Part shown: one piece after another, positions 1 through 11,394 of the stretch
How positions within the stretch are numbered: the first letter of the stretch is position 1
Layout: each line of letters opens with the position of its first letter
Origin: Diplosphaera chodatii
Taxonomy: Eukaryota; Chlorophyta; Trebouxiophyceae; Prasiolales; Stichococcaceae
Reading direction: 5' to 3'
DNA length: 64,000 nt
Assembly: GCA_032358165.1 (NCBI GenBank)
Contig: JAALGY010000008.1
Span: 186,001-250,000, forward strand
Notes under the pieces: generated by a model
Told to the model about the DNA's origin: nothing
Seen by the model: the letters and a program-made list of their open reading frames with translations, nothing else
Databases searched by the model: none
Made by a program: the position numbers and the translations under genes

Positions 1-439
1 TGGAATTCCTCGAACCGTCCTCAGTTGTGGCGGCAGGCGCCGCCTCTGGCGCCGCTGGCGCTGCACCGGCCGCTGCGGCACTGCTGCTGGCCGCGTCAGG
101 ATCGCGCCTGCGCGACACCCGCGTCGCCCTGGCGGCCGGCTGCTCGTCGCGCGACAGGAACTCGGCCTGATATGAGCAGAAGCGAGTGCTGACCGCCTTC
201 GGCGGATGGCGGCGCAGCATGCATCACAGGCTGCAACTCGATCTGGGAAAGTGCGAGGCACGCAACGCTCTGTGGATGTGTGAGGTGCGTAGGATAGGCT
301 AGCATAGGTGATGTCGTGCACGCTCGCTGTAATACGTGTCGGAAGTGCACTGGCATCCCTGCGGGCAGCGCACCTGCAGGCGCTCCAGATTATCGTCGTT
401 TCCCGCCGTCAGTGCCTCCCGACGCATTCGGCCTGCCAT
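1..439 (-). CDS. Unidentified protein, 5' part of a gene cut by the left edge
   Basis: Two exons are visible: 439-374 (ATG at 439, ends in CAG before GTGCGC) and 166-1, which begins after ATATCAG and stays open to the edge. The join is phase 0. It gives about 77 residues: a basic start (MAGRMRREALTAGNDD), then a charged stretch (NLERLQAEFLSRDEQPAAR) and an Ala/Pro-rich run. I do not recognise a family. The plus-strand reading of 3-170 is also open and Ala-rich, so the strand choice rests on the good Kozak context, the donor and the acceptor. The gene lies downstream of, and on the same strand as, the cysteine-rich GPI gene. Confidence 0.45.
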
Positions 440-886
440 TGTCAATTTGATATGCTGACTTTGCTCACGAATGCAGGCATGCACTTGAGATCTGCCAGTT
501 TGCTCAGCTGTACTGGCACTGTGGCACATTGTACGGGTGGCATCTCAGCCCGGCAAAATGGACAGATGGCTTCCATGCACGGGCGGAGTGCTTACATGTC
601 GCTCTCTTCAACATCTCACGAAGAAGTCGCAAACCCCCAAAGAGTCATCCAAAGTCAGGTCGCGTGTACACCGCACTGCAGAGCGTCATGCGTGCGCCAG
701 ACTGCGGAAGCACAAGCCCATAGCATTGCTGTGATACCCATGCCCTATCCACCACTGCCACGACCGCAGCATTCTGTCGGATACTACCCCCACCAGATGG
801 TGCCAGTGCTTCTGAGGTCCTGCTCTGCAATCCTCCTGCCTGTGGACCCATCTGCATGTGACGCCCGCCATCCGCCAGTTCTCCCA
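440..886. other. Intergenic, between two minus-strand genes
   Basis: No exon with acceptable splice sites was found. It should hold the 3' UTR of the cysteine-rich GPI gene and the promoter of the left-edge gene. Several TGCATG/GCATGC words occur, as in the introns. Confidence 0.4.
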
Positions 887-2911
887 TCAGATCATCGCAC
901 CCAGCAGCGCAGCTGCACAGCCTGCCGCCAGCGCCGCGGCCACCGGCCGCGCGGTGCGGCCTGCGCCCTGCGGAGCAGGCGCTGCAGAGCACAAGACCAC
1001 TGCTTCAGCTTACGTCCAGCGCACGGCCCACTATAGAGCTGCATGCCACAGAGTGATGGAAGGTTTGCTACAGGATGGCCTTGCAGGTTGCACCGTGCAC
1101 GTTCACCGTAGCAGTGCGTGTGTCACGCCAAATTCACACTTGATGCAACATGGGTCGTGGGAAAGTCCACACCATCCCGCGGCGCAAGTGCGCCCCCTTG
1201 TAGCACGATCGGCGCCGGAGCCGGCGCATTGCCGGCGGCGGCGGCGGCGGCGGCCGCCGTGGCCTTGGGCGGCGGCCGGCTGCGTGTGGGCGCCGCCGTC
1301 GGCGCCGCAGTGACAGGGGCGGGGGCCGGGGCGGTCGCGGGAACCTCGGCCGGCGCCGGCACCGGCACCTCAGCGGGCGCCGGCACGGGAACCGGCGCCG
1401 GCGCAGGGGCGGGAACCAGCGCTGGCGCCGGGGCGGGATTCAGGGCCGGCGCCGGGGCTGGGAGCAGCGCGGGGGCCGGGGCGGGCGCCAGCGGCGGCGC
1501 GGCCTCCGGCGCGGCGGCCAGGGGCGCGGCCGCGGGGGCTGCCGCGGCGGTGGGGGCGGCCTGCGGCGGCGCTGCAGAGGGCGCTGCGGTCGGCGCTGCA
1601 GTGGGCGGTGCGGTGTTGGCCTGACCCACACCTGCCCCAACTGCACAGGGGGCAGATGTCGTCAGCGTGTGTCTGTACCTGCAGGCCTCCGGCCTTCCTA
1701 GCCTTCGTTGATCAGGGATGCACGCATTCTGCAATATGAATGCGGCACAGGTCGACAAGGGGCAGCGCTGCAGCGCATCGCGTGCCACCAGCTGCCTTGC
1801 AAACAATCCATACTGTGCCAGGCTGGCGCCCTTTGTTGAGGCTGACAGTATCTCAGCAACTGTCCAACGCACAGCCGGTCATGTTGCCGCCCCACAGCCC
1901 GCTCACACACGCCAACAGCAGCGCGGTGCCCCACCTGCTGGGGGAGCCGCAGTGGAGTTGGCGGCGGGCGGCGCCGTGGCCGCGGGCGGGCTGTCCTGCC
2001 CGGGCACCGCCGCCGCCAGGCAGTTCACGGGGCACACGGATGTGGCGCAGTCCGCGCCGCTGGGCGAAAACGACGCGATCGGCGCCTGGCCGTCCGCTGG
2101 CGGCCCGACCCCAGCCTTTGTGCAGGTCAACGTCAGCAGAAGATCAACGCTCCGAGGTGTAATGCAGGCTGCCAGCAGCAGCAGTCCGGCAGTTTTATAC
2201 GCAGCATCGCATGTTTGGCCTGCCAAAGTTCAGACCAGGTGGACCAGACCATTGCTGCTGACAGACCATCACTGCCTACTGCCTAGGTCGCACCTTGTTC
2301 AGCCGAAAGCCCTGAGGACAAGATGTGCAGCCTGCATGCAGATGGAAGAGCAGCCTCTCTTGCAATGCCCTCGCAAGCTGGTCAACGAATTTACGCTGCA
2401 AAGAGTAGCAGGATGCAATGCGTTGGACCCCCTCAGCAGTGTACGGTGCACCGGCACATCAGCTGCGACGCACCAACGTTATTGGTGCAGCCGCCTGGCC
2501 CGCAGTTCAGCTGCTGACAGTTGAAGCAGTTTGCGAAGGTGGCGGGCGCGCCAAAGTTCAGGAAGGTATAATACCCGGCATCGCACTGCTGGCAGTTCAG
2601 TGCGTTGCTGCATTGCGCGCAGTTCGCCACGGTGCAGGAGTCATTGCCTGCGCATGCATGCATGCTGGTGATACGTACCGAACTCGAGGAATGACGCGCA
2701 TGCTGGGTTCCAATTGCATGCGGAAGCTTGGCACGCATGCAGGCTGCTGGCAGATGCGCCATGGTAGTCACGGCAAGCTCATTTGCATGCAGCGACCCCA
2801 GATCGCATGCATGCACGGCGTCCGTTTTCAGAGCGCACCTGCTTGGGCGTCTGCAAGACCTGCGCCAGCCAATATGCAGCCGAGGGCCGCAACAACATGA
2901 ATCAGCTGCAT
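887..2911 (-). CDS. Secreted cysteine-rich, Ala-Pro-rich GPI-anchored surface protein (paralogue A)
   Basis: Five exons: 2911-2839, 2647-2445, 2115-1935, 1640-1173, 981-887; 339 residues. Exon 1 is a signal peptide (MQLIHVVAALGCILAG...). Exon 2 is cysteine-rich with the pattern C-x-VANCAQC-x6-NC-x2-C-x-AGYY, like furin-type/growth-factor-receptor repeats. Exon 3 adds ADCATSVCPVNC. Exon 4 is almost only Ala-Pro/Ala-Pro-Thr repeats, typical of hydroxyproline-rich wall glycoproteins. Exon 5 is a C-terminal hydrophobic tail (AAALAAGCAAALLGAMI, stop) expected of a GPI signal. Likely role: an extracellular, cell-wall or plasma-membrane surface protein; its ligand is unknown. The donor ending exon 2 is the weakest point (GTACAC at 2444; an alternative at 2478 is GTTGGT). 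It is related to the gene at 6876-9306, and the fasciclin gene lies between them on the other strand. Confidence 0.75.
1173..1640 (-). repeat. Ala-Pro repeat-coding exon
   Basis: A 468-nt exon coding for repeated APAPA, APAE and PTAAP units, with a GCC/GGC-type trinucleotide run near 1231-1260. Such exons are prone to length variation and assembly errors. Confidence 0.8.
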
Positions 2912-3369
2912 GGCGCCCCACGCCCCTTGCCTCTTGCCTACGGTTGGCACGCTTCAGCCCCTAATGCGCTGTCGACACCACCACTGTGGTTTCCTGCAAC
3001 TGGTTGTTTTGTGCGGTTGTAGGCCCGAACAGCGTTGACTGGATCCCGGATCTACTGCAGGTCACACTGATCTGGGGGTCGCGATGCTCCCAAGGAGCTG
3101 ACTTCAAGCGCTAGCTTGCTGCAAGCACAGCTGCAGGGTTGGATCTAGTAATGAAAGGGGAAGGATCGTACATGCAAGCAGGCTGCAGTTGCTCTTGCGG
3201 ACCATACTGACTACCTGCTTTGAAACAACCTGGCTGCTGGGCCAAGACTTCCTGCTGCCGCTTCCATGCGCGGCTGACACTTCAACGCTGCCCGCGCGCT
3301 GCACAGGCAGCATACGCTGCGCAGCCCTTTTCAGAACAGTACTCGACCCTCAACAAACCTTTCGGCAGC
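2912..3369. promoter_or_regulatory. Divergent promoter region between GPI protein A and the fasciclin gene
   Basis: The two start codons lie at 2911 (minus) and 3370 (plus), so this 458-bp stretch must drive both secreted GPI proteins. No TATA box or other named element was clear to me. Confidence 0.45.
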
Positions 3370-6018
3370 ATGTGCGCACGCATGAGAACCGCTCTGATTG
3401 CAGCGGCCACATTGTGCGTCATAGCCTCGGTGAGTCAGAGCCCTTGCGCGACGTTCACATGCATGGCGCCATGGGACGTGCTTATGAGATCCAATAAAAT
3501 GTTCATGTCTATTTCTATCCGCTTCATGCGCGAGATACAGCGGGACTGCGAGGCGCATTGGAAACCATGGTCTCTGACTCAGCACCAGTGCAGCGCGCCA
3601 GCATTCGTTGACAGGCCATCGAAAGCCTCAAAGGACGATCAGGCACTTATATGGTTCTTTGTGCAGGCCGCGGCGCAGGGGCCGGGCCAGACGACGCTGG
3701 ACCTGGACAACTGCGGCGCCACCATCGCGGGGACTGTGGAAGTGACGGGCGGCCTCAATGAGCTGGCGGCCCTGCTCGGTGCTCTTTCCTTAACACACGT
3801 CGACTCGTTTCATGAAAAAATCGTCAGTGTCGGCAAACCGGGCGGCTCCTCTGCATCGCCATTCCACACCCCGCCCACGCAGTCATGACTTAGCATAGGC
3901 TCTGCTCACCAGCCTCGTGCCTCAGGGTGCCGCACGCGATCAGACATCATGAGAGCGTTTTATTCTGCATCCCTGCGCAGGCAACGTCAGCGCGCAGATC
4001 CCGACGCTGACGGCAAGCGGCAAGGCGGTCACGATCTTCGCGCCCTCCAACTCCGCGATCGGCGCCTTCCAAGCCGCGCTCAGCGGCGCGCACCCCACGA
4101 TGTCGCAGGAGCAGATGCAGTGCGTGTTTTGAGCCGACACCCGCACGCAGCTGTTGCCTTTCTGGGAGCTTGAGCGGGGCATGTTGCAAGCTGGGCTGCT
4201 GTTTATGGTGCTCATACAGCTGCACACCAGGATCTCCTCAGCCGAACGTCTAGTGGGGCATCCTGCTCTTCGGCAGGTTTGACAGCTCAGGATGGGCTTG
4301 AGTGGAACTGGCTGCGCTGCAGGGTGGTGCTGGCCCAGATGATGCGGTACCACATGCTGCCGGTGCCAATGAAGACGGACAACATGACGGTGGGCGCTGT
4401 GCTAAAGACCAGCCTGGCCGGTCACAGCCTGAAGGTTGCCGCCACCTCGCCCCAGGTATCGTTTCTCACCTCACTGAAGAGGCACCAGTTGAACGGCGTG
4501 TTCGCATACTTGCGTGCAGCCGTGCGCTGACTGTTGTTCAGTTCGAGATATCCGGTGCGTGCCTCAACAGATACAACTACAGTTTCTTGCGGCCTGGTCA
4601 GCATCGGTACTCAGCTCGGGCCAGCTGGTCACACATCAGCATAGCAAGTGTGGGGTCGATGCCATGATGATGCTGAGTGCTGCCTGTCCGGGAGGCGCCT
4701 TAAATGAAGCCCCTGCCCCTCACCAGGTGAAGCTAGAGGGCGGCGCGCCTGGGTCCGAGGCGCGCATCGGGCAGCCGAACATCGTCATCTGCAAGTCCGT
4801 GATGCACATCGTCGACGCCGTGCTGCTGCCCGCGCCCATCGCCGACATTGCTGCTGGCAGGCTCGAGGCATGGCAGCAATGCATCCTGCACCCCGCTTGC
4901 AGCGATGTCCTGTCCACCTGACTGTCAGCAAGTGCGCCCTCCGCAGCAGGGCGTGTGGGTCCAGAGTGTGGAGGCTGTGTATTGAGCACAGTCGACCATT
5001 GCAACATATGTACCGTATGCAACAGGACCCCGTTGGCTGAATGTATGCGCAGGCTGCAGCTCCCACTGCTGCTGGTACTGCGGCCTCCGCTGCGAAGGCG
5101 CCCTCCAACTCTACAAACCCCGCCAAGCCAGCCAAGGCAGCGACTCCCAAGCCGCCTCATGGTAGGGCAGCCGCTTGCCTGCTGGGTTCCCACACTTCAA
5201 CCCTGAATAGCGGCCGCACTGCCTGCTGCATCCTCGCTGCTGTGCACTGCAGTATGCCTCTGCAAGCTGCCGCCAAAGTCATTATATCGATTCCAGCAGG
5301 AGCGAAAGCCCCCACCAAGATGATGACGACTCCCACAGCGAAGACGGCAGCTCCGACCGCCGGTGCGCACTACCAAACACTGTCGCCCCTGCGTTGCTGC
5401 CGAGCTGAGATGCCCGCGAATGCACGCGGATAAGGTTCCAACCTGGCAGCTAGAGCGGGCCCATGAACGGTCGCAGCGCCAATACAGCCTGCTGCTGGCC
5501 TGCTCCTGCAGCTGCCGCCGCCAAGCCGGGGCTGACGCCTGCCCAGGCCCGCAAGTCCACCACCGACGCCTCCGCCGCCAAGGCCACAAACGCCACTGCC
5601 GCCGCCGCCGCCGCCGCCGCGGCGGAAGTCGCCCCCGCCCCCGCACCAGGTGCGCGGAACCCCCTCCCGCAGCGCTGCAGATGAGCAGCCTCCGGGTGTG
5701 CAGTTGCGGGTCCCGCGGCCTTGCGGAGGGTGCACGCAGCAGCGCCGTCACCCGGATGCTTTGCTGACGCAACAGGTTTCTGAACACTACTGGCATCTGG
5801 CTGCAATGTCGGCATCCCTCTCACCCGGCTGTTCCCGGCTAGTTCCGGCTATTTTTCGCTTGCATATATGCACACCCCTGTTTCTCATATAGACCATGCA
5901 AGCAGCCCTCGTTGACCACCTTGACCATGCGGCTGCAGGCGCTGCATCTCGTGGCTCCGCTGCCGGCGCGCTGTGCCTGATGGTGGCAGCCGTCGCGGCG
6001 ACGCTGCTGCTGGGGTGA
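3370..6018 (+). CDS. Fasciclin (FAS1) domain GPI-anchored protein, FLA-like
   Basis: Eight exons: 3370-3429, 3667-3778, 3981-4119, 4323-4455, 4727-4856, 5060-5161, 5512-5649, 5939-6018; 297 residues. A signal peptide (second Met: MRTALIAAATLCVIAS) is followed by one FAS1 domain: H1-like stretch KAVTIFAPSNSAIGAF, central YHMLPVPMK, and H2-like stretch IVICKSVMHIVDAVLLPAP. Next come an Ala/Pro/Ser/Thr linker that includes a poly-Ala run (GCC repeat near 5598-5622) and a last exon coding only for a GPI-type tail (MVAAVAATLLLG, stop). Fasciclin-like proteins are extracellular adhesion or wall proteins. The fifth intron needs either a GC donor at 4857 (phase 1, acceptor at 5059) or a GT donor near 4904 (phase 0, acceptor at 5052). 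Confidence 0.88.
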
Positions 6019-6875
6019 CCATGATGCTTTTTCGGCATGACTTGGCGGGCGGAAGTGAGCCTGCCACCTGCATGGCAGATGCATGCGGGCTGCTGCCCAG
6101 CTGAGCAGCTGCGAGGCAGCCAGATCGTTGTATGGGACCTGAAGCCTTGTGAGCATTGGCGGCATTGAGGAACGCTGTCTTGCCGTGTTGTCCTGCGCCA
6201 AGTTCGCTGCGGGGGTGCGTGAAGCGACCGCCGGTTGCCTCCAGCGCCGTCAAGTGGTGACGCTACCAGCACTGAGCACTGCCGGTGCCGACTGTATGTG
6301 TGCCGAGCAGGAGGACTGTGCACGGCAGTGCTGGCTTGAGACTGACACCAAGCTGCAGACGCGCAGAAAATGGGCTGATGTTTGAGACTTGGGATAGCGC
6401 TCATAGATTGCAAAAGCGAAGGTTTTGGTCCAACAAGTGGAGCTCTGAACTGGTGGCTGTTATCGGTACCAAAAGCAAGCATTTACAGACCAGTCGAAAA
6501 ATGTTAACAACAAACGTCCAGGCAGCGAATAAGCAAGAAAAGGGGGAAATTGCCAGACTGTCATATAACCGGATAACCCAGTCCCGAGGTTTCCCCATCC
6601 GATCCACAAAATTGCAGCAGGGTGGCCGGCATCACCCAGCTCTTCCCTCGTGTTTGAATTTCAGCCAGTTGTGACGGTGCCAGCGTTCCTGCCCGACGCG
6701 GACGCTGGTGGGTTCAACACACCCGTGAGGGCCATTGCCCACAAAGTTGCAGGCTGTGCCCATCGAGCTACACTGCGCTGAGGCGGTCTTGATCCACGGT
6801 GTTGGCCTCAATGACCTGCTGATGTGCTGCTGACGCCAGCGATCTGGCAGCTGCTAGGGGCGCATCTGCTGGGGC
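6019..6875. other. Convergent 3' region between the fasciclin gene and GPI protein B
   Basis: Two genes end facing each other. The stretch 6380-6620 is clearly less GC-rich than its surroundings. A TGTAA motif on the minus strand lies at 6487-6483, far beyond the stop of gene B. No coding exon was supported. Confidence 0.4.
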
Positions 6876-9306
6876 CTACGCCAGCAGCAGCACTGAAGCG
6901 CAAATTGCGCCAGCTGCAGCCAATGTCGCTGAGATGCTAGCGTCTCGGCTGGCACCATCTGCATGACGGTCGACACTCACTCAGGGATGTTCCTTGCACC
7001 AGATAGCGCAAATGACAGCAAATGACCTGCCACCTGCAGACAGTGGCCGTCACATCCAAGCAAGATAGCAGCATCAGCCACAGGCGCTCAAGCAGCCGTG
7101 CTGCATGCTGCCCTCCACATGTCAGCATTACTAGGTGGGCTCACTTATAAAACTGCATGCCGCTACATCAGGGTTGGCTGCACATCTCTGGACACGCAGG
7201 CAGCCCAGGGATTTGGGTGTTTCAGCACGCACTGGGCGGCGGCGGGCTTGGCAGCGGCGCGGCCGTCGGCGCCTTTGTCGGCGCCTTGGTCGGTGCCTTG
7301 GTGGGAGCTGCGGTCGGCGCGTCTGTCGCGGAGGCCGCGGCAGCGGCGGCGGCTGCTCGCGCCCGAGCCTGCACAGATGCAGGGAGCGGCCATCATGCTC
7401 GTGTCCATTCTGTTGACAGGGGGCACCATGCCCAGCGTTGGCTCAACAGGCTTGTCTGGGCAGGCAGCTCGACGATCATCCACGCCCACACAACACGCAC
7501 TGCGGTGCTCAGCGTGGGCGCCGCAGTGGGAGCCGCAGTCGGAGCGAGGACTGGAGCCACTGTCGGAGCCCCAGTCGGGGCGGAGGTGGGAGCTACCGTG
7601 GGGGAAGCCGTCGGCGCCGCAGTCGGCTGCGACGTTGGCGCTGCCATCGGCGCTGCGGTTGGCTGCAGGGTGGGGCCCGAAGTCGGCGCGGCGGTCGGCT
7701 GAGATGTCGGCTGCAACGTCGGCGACGCGGTGGGAGCTTGGGTCGGAGCGCCGGTGGGCGCGGCTGATGGCGCAGCAGTCGGCTGTGGGCTCGGGGCGCT
7801 GGTGGGGGCATTGGTCGCGGCCTGCGTGGGCGCGGCGCTGGGGGCCGGCGTGTCGGAGGCTGCCGCCCCGCCAGCTGTGGGGGCCTGCACATGTAGAAAC
7901 TCGGACACGTGACTGCCGGCGCACACTGGGCTGCTGTCCAGCGAGCAGGTCTCCATGGGCTCGTCTGCTCATCGGCAGGCATCAAGATACCGCAGCTGTG
8001 CACACAGCCGGTCGACTCCACTGGCTGCTTGCTGTGCCTAACTTGCCGCAGGGATGAATACCACGTGAGATGCACGCACCGTGGTCGGCGAGGGGGTGGG
8101 GGAGGATGTGGGGCCAGATGTCGGGGTGCTGCCTTCTGCGCTGCCGTTGTTGTTGTTGTTGTTGCCGCTGTTGGGGTCGCCCAGCCCGGTGGGCGCGAGG
8201 CAGGTGGAGCCGTTGGCCGTCTGAATGTCCAGGTAGCCCTGCGCAGTGCGGGTGGGCAGCTGATGCACTGGTGCAGCAGTGTGTGCAGGTTCGGCCATAC
8301 GAGGCTCGTGTGCTGTGACACGTGAGATGTCTTTCCGGGCGTCCACTCGGAGGCCTCCACGCTCCATCCTAATCCGCAGGAACGCAGGAGCGAGGAACTG
8401 AAAAGGGCGGTGCAGCGTTGCACCAAAGCGTCATTTCCAGGTGAGGCAGCACAGGGGTATGACATCGCCGTGGCAGCGACGACGGGCTGCGCACCTCCTT
8501 GCACAGGTAGCAGTTGGTGGGGGCGCCGCGGCAGGCCGCGCAGTTTGGCACGTCGCACCCGGAGCCCACGGGCGTCACCACCGGGAAGGGCGCGGGCGTG
8601 GACTGCGCTGCCGCCGTCACCGCCGAGGCTGCGGACGCATCAGAGGTGACGGTGGATTGCAGGGACGTGCAGGGATTGCATTGGGCATTGCCGCGCATGC
8701 TGGTTGCGGAGCATGGGCTGCGGGTGCTGCGGTCCGACATGGTCCGACATGATCTCTGTGTGGTTTGCTGCCTTTTGGGCAGCCGCGCACACCTGGCTTG
8801 GCGCAGCTCGTGCCGTTCGCTGACTGCTTGAGGTCGTAGCCCTGCAGCAGGACAGGATGTCCGTCAGCATCTGCACTGGTGGCCACCGTCAGGCGCAGAC
8901 AAGCACATCTTGCAGAGTATTGCACGGGGCAGAGCACAGCATGTATGCCAGACGTGGACGCAGGTGCATCCTCCCAGCACCCACAAGCTGGGCGCCAGAG
9001 CGGCGGCCACGGTGCGGTGCGCATGTGACAGCTGCGCACCGAGTTGCAGGTGACGCAGTTGAAGCTGGAGGCGTGGCACTCGGCGCAGTTTGCCACCTGG
9101 CACCCGGGCACCACCACTGCACCGCACATGGGAAGCAGGCGGTTCGACCAACCACTGTATGTGGCGGCGCTGATTCCAGACTGCTTTGCGTGTCAATGGC
9201 AGATGTTTGGCATGGACACAGCCTCACATTGGCCGGCAGACGCAGGCGCTGCCTGCAGCAGTAGGCACGCCGCCACCACTGCCGCTGCTGTTGCTGACAC
9301 CCGCAT
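6876..9306 (-). CDS. Secreted cysteine-rich, Pro-Thr-rich GPI-anchored surface protein (paralogue B)
   Basis: Eight exons: 9306-9228, 9116-9040, 8841-8793, 8628-8495, 8238-8080, 7884-7501, 7368-7233, 6958-6876; 366 residues, all phases agree. Signal peptide (MRVSATAAAVVAACLLL...), then two copies of a cysteine module: C-x-VANCAEC-x6-NCVTCNS + GYDLKQSANGTSC, and C-x-VPNCAAC-x6-NCYLCKE + GYLDIQTANGSTC. Each module is split by an intron at the same place, just before the GY. After a short Asn run comes a long APT/PTA repeat stalk, then a final 83-nt exon giving NGASRD plus a hydrophobic tail (LAAAGAICASVLLLA), an ideal GPI signal. Likely an extracellular wall or surface glycoprotein. The repeats resemble furin-like/VSP-type cysteine repeats; the partner is unknown. 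Confidence 0.85.
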
Positions 9307-10382
9307 GTTTGCCACCCAGCTGCTGTTCTAGGGCTGGCTATATTGCTCCGGCGCTTCAGGTGTGCAACTGCGACGTGAGCACAGCAGTTTTCGTGCCAAA
9401 GGTGTAGCCACCTACTGCAGGTGGTGCAGCTAGCGTTCTTCTGGCGGTTTACAGCCCAATGCTGCAATGTTGGCAGTACCAGTACGTGTGAACGGACGGT
9501 CATGTGGCGTCTCACGGCACAGGATTGGCCTCATGCACGATTTTGCGATCCAAATGCGAACAGATCTCCAGCCTTTGAGACGAGCTGCAGAGCAACCCTT
9601 GCTGAGCAGCAGTGCAGGCGATCTTCAGCGCATGCTATCGTAGTTACGATGTCATCCTGGTCACGAAGCTGCGTGATGCGCGCTACTTGCGATAAGTAGC
9701 GATGCAAGGTGCTGCTCACGGAATACCAGTCCAGAGCACCTGCAACATCGTTCGAAAGCTGCCGACGCTCTGCATGCTTTCGATGATGACATGGCCGCTA
9801 AGGAAATTCAGTAGTCCTATACGCATGCAGCTGTGGGCACAGCCTCCCCAGAGCATCGCAACAGGCCACCTCCCAGTGGTGATGCCATATGCAAAGTCTG
9901 CAGAAGCAGCTTGCGACGGCTGCAATGCGCAGGATCTGGACCGATGTCACTCATCAGGACAGACCGGCGAGCGCGGAAGACATCAGGAAGGCAGGCAACC
10001 CGCTGCACCTGGTTTGAAGTTCAAAGCCGGCCGTCAGCGAAGCAAACGGTGCGCCGGATGACGGCGCGTGATGCACCGCGTCACTGGCACGGATAGCTTG
10101 CGATATATGATTTCAGGAGTACAGCAAGTAGGATTGCGGCTTGCGGAGGATGTTTTGAGGCTGCGCGAGGCCGCGGGCTGGCGCACTCAGCTGATGAGTC
10201 AGCGGAATTCGGAGGCCCCGGTCAGCTGCAAAGAATACCGAAAGGGAATGATGAACGGGAATTTCTACCGGACGATAGGAGGAACTTCATCTGGGCACCA
10301 GTGCAGCCTGGCGCAAGCCGAGTGTTACTGCACACAGTATGGTCCGTGTGTTCAAAGCTACCAGCATAGACGAATAAGACTA
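9307..10382. other. Intergenic, about 1.1 kb, between two minus-strand genes
   Basis: Contains the promoter of GPI protein B and the 3' UTR of the pyrophosphatase gene. Plus-strand open stretches (for example 9702-10061) have no family resemblance, no splice logic and mixed codon use. I see no supported gene. Confidence 0.4.
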
Positions 10383-11394
10383 TCACTGCAGGGCCAGCTC
10401 CTCGGTGTTTTCCCGCTCGCCCGAGCGCAGCTTGTTCCAGAACCCGTGCGTCTCCTGGATCACCCCCAGCGTGAACTCCTTGTTCAGGCACTCGTCGTTG
10501 TAGCCGTAGCTGTTCTGCGGCTTGCCGTCCGGCGTCTTGTAGTCCCGGAACCACACGCGGATCTTCTCCAGCTCCCCTGGCATCTCCCTCTCGACGTCCT
10601 CAACGTCGTTCAGCGACGCTGCCTTCGGGTCGTCCGCCGCGATCGCGATGATCTTCCAGTCCAGCTCCCCGTCGTCGATCATGGCGTACACGCCCAGCGG
10701 CTTGACCGGGTACACGCCGCCCTGCTCCAGCGCCCGGCTGCCAATCTCCACCACGTCCACCGGGTCGTTGTCGCCAAAGACGCCGCCGGCGTCCTCGTTC
10801 TTGTGCGCCGGGTCCTCCCACGTCTGCGGAAGCAGCCCGTAGTTCCAGTTGATGTTGTAGGGGTAGAAGCGCAGGTTGCCCTTCTTCACGTCCTGCTTGA
10901 TGGGAGTCTTCTCCTCATCCGTTGCCACCTCCATCTTGGCGGACGTCTCCTTCGGGATCTCGCACACGAAGTTGTAGGTGCCGTCCTTGCCCTGCAGCGG
11001 GATGTCGTGCCACGGCGAGATGTCCGCGCCCTTTTGCTTGAAGAACAGCCGGTACTCCAGGGTGTCTGGGGAGCCCTGGACTGTGGTGGAGTACTCGGTG
11101 TCGACCTTCATGGCGTCCGCCGACACCGCCAGCCGCTGCCGCTGCTGCGCGCGGGCCGCCACCGCAGGCCGGGCTGCCAGCGCGGTGCCCCGGAACGCCT
11201 GGGCCGGCAGAGCAGCCGCTCAGATCCCGGCATATGCACGTCTCGCCTCTCACGCAGATGACCAGGGAGCCGTCGCGGTTTCCGCACGTGTGTCTGTGCT
11301 CCACTTAGCAATATGGCGCGTCGATGATCTCGATGTGACCAGCAATAAATGCTGCGCTGTTCAATGCTGCGGGACGGGTGCTGCCGGCAGACAT
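10383..11394 (-). CDS. Soluble inorganic pyrophosphatase (family I), plastid-targeted
   Basis: Two exons: 11394-11340 and 11218-10383; 296 residues. It hydrolyses pyrophosphate to two phosphates, pulling biosynthetic reactions forward. The signature DNDPVDVVEIG is intact, with RFYPYNINWNYGLLPQTWED upstream and the family C-terminal half (FRDYKTPDGKPQNSYGY) present. The first about 50 residues (MSAGSTRPAALNSAAF..., then LPAQAFRGTALAARP) are Ala/Arg/Ser-rich without acidic residues, like a chloroplast transit peptide. The donor after exon 1 (GTCACA) is weak, so the exact transit peptide is less certain than the enzyme. It is divergent from the GT62 gene. This is the least interrupted gene in the window. 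Confidence 0.95.

Noticed and set aside
1118..1624. Plus-strand glycine/alanine-rich frame
   Set aside because: It is the mirror of the Ala-Pro exon of GPI protein A; the minus strand links to cysteine modules and a GPI tail with correct phases.
2834..2905. Plus-strand reading with a CLGVCKTC motif
   Set aside because: It is antisense to the signal-peptide exon of GPI protein A and has no start, stop or splice context.
6823..6965. Plus-strand Ala-rich open stretch ending in a stop
   Set aside because: It is antisense to the last exon of GPI protein B, whose splice sites, phase and GPI tail fit far better.
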